The notes under the pieces: generated by a model | The model's input: the letters and a program-made list of their open reading frames with translations, nothing else | Told to the model about the DNA's origin: nothing | Database searches by the model: none | NCBI GenBank assembly: GCA_002346225.1 | Contig: DDYY01000025.1 | Span: 1-64,000, forward strand | Direction: 5' to 3' | DNA length: 64,000 nt | Origin: Bacteroidetes bacterium UBA3022 | Lineage (GTDB): Bacteria > Bacteroidota > Bacteroidia > Chitinophagales > BACL12 | Program-made: the position numbers and the translations under genes | In this document: positions 63,854-64,000 of the stretch, in pieces | How the letters are laid out: every line of letters starts with the position of its first letter | Numbering within the stretch: the first letter of the stretch is position 1

Positions 63854-64000
63854 TTATTCATCCATTTTCTCCAGCAGCGCTTCCAGTTCACTGAGGATGA
63901 TAGCAGTAGCCCCCCACACCTGGTGTCCACCAATCAGATAGCAGGGCACCTCCATCCGCCAGTCTTTGCGCTCCACCATCATGGTAGATTTCACCGAAGG
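63854..64000 (-). CDS. NUDIX hydrolase (CoA pyrophosphatase-like), C-terminal fragment
   Basis: Only the last 48 residues are in the window; the gene continues to the right. The fragment reads in part KDWRMEVPCYLIGGHQVWGA and ends with TAIILSELEALLEKMDE. The VWGATA followed by ILSEL pattern is typical of the C terminus of NUDIX hydrolases of the CoA pyrophosphatase group. The NUDIX box itself lies outside the window. Stop codons of this gene and the polyprenyl synthase are directly adjacent. Confidence 0.7.
   Translation of the reverse strand, partial: PSVKSTMMVERKDWRMEVPCYLIGGHQVWGATAIILSELEALLEKMDE

Noticed and set aside
1..64000. tRNA, rRNA, riboswitches, transposases and prophage genes
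   Set aside because: I looked on both strands for their usual signatures and saw none. Short or divergent RNAs cannot be excluded without a covariance-model search.

Overview
The window is chromosomal DNA from a member of the Bacteroidota, most likely a Saprospiria- or Chitinophagia-like lineage. The phylum call rests on several signals: C-terminal sorting modules of the type IX secretion system (T9SS), a TonB-dependent receptor with an N-terminal carboxypeptidase-like domain, DUF3857/transglutaminase proteins, a lipoprotein with an acidic surface-export tag, weak ribosome-binding sites, and several matches to the Bacteroidota promoter pattern (TTG, 20 bp, TAnnTTTG). The finer lineage is a guess. 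I saw no rRNA, tRNA, IS element or CRISPR array.

Layout. 0-4.4 kb: the tail of a HAD phosphatase, a DPP-IV-like S9 peptidase and a KamA-like radical SAM enzyme. 4.4-11.6 kb: a leftward three-gene operon with overlapping ends, encoding a giant TPR + MORN/YwqK-repeat protein, a DUF3857 transglutaminase with an intact triad, and a paralogue that has lost the catalytic Cys. 11.8-19.5 kb: a TonB receptor, a TPR/adenylate cyclase gene broken by an in-frame TAG, a FISUMP protein, a DbpA-type helicase and a secreted unknown. 17.4-22.2 kb also holds five copies of an 18-bp perfect palindrome, one of them inside a coding sequence. These copies lie on both sides of an AbiE-type toxin-antitoxin/abortive-infection pair (20.4-22.1 kb) that has two palindromic operator candidates.

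22.5-34.3 kb: a fasciclin lipoprotein, a T9SS cargo protein, a thioredoxin-like protein, a small c-type cytochrome, a DODA-type dioxygenase, an SDR enzyme, a hemolysin-III membrane protein, a circularly permuted GH16 beta-glucanase, DUF4377 and CIA30 proteins, an HMG-CoA synthase-like enzyme and a GH17 glucanase. The GH16 and GH17 enzymes could act together on beta-1,3/1,4-glucans, but no SusCD pair lies beside them. 34.5-42.6 kb: a cation-chloride cotransporter, outer-membrane barrel proteins, a second fasciclin protein, a DUF2147-DUF6268 coupled pair, a lipoprotein and a T9SS protein. 42.9-50.5 kb: an M20 amidohydrolase coupled to alanine racemase, a secreted unknown, a double-retropepsin protease coupled to a four-module glycogen-binding-like protein, an RhlE-type helicase and a SnoaL-like protein.

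50.7-64 kb: single-chain pyruvate carboxylase, a large BNR-repeat protein carrying both a lipobox and a T9SS tail, an SDR enzyme, a double OmpA protein, a YpfJ-type zinc peptidase, a TrmH-type RNA methyltransferase, a cytosolic hybrid histidine kinase paired with a response regulator that ends in a membrane helix, a polyprenyl synthase, and the end of a NUDIX hydrolase.

The best candidates for undescribed biology are the MORN/active-transglutaminase/dead-transglutaminase operon, the kinase with a membrane-tailed receiver, the double-retropepsin/E-set pair, and the palindrome cluster around AbiE. Nearly all coding sequences are ordinary chromosomal genes. The stretches above 300 bp without a gene (2551-2988 and 22064-22526) are described as features.
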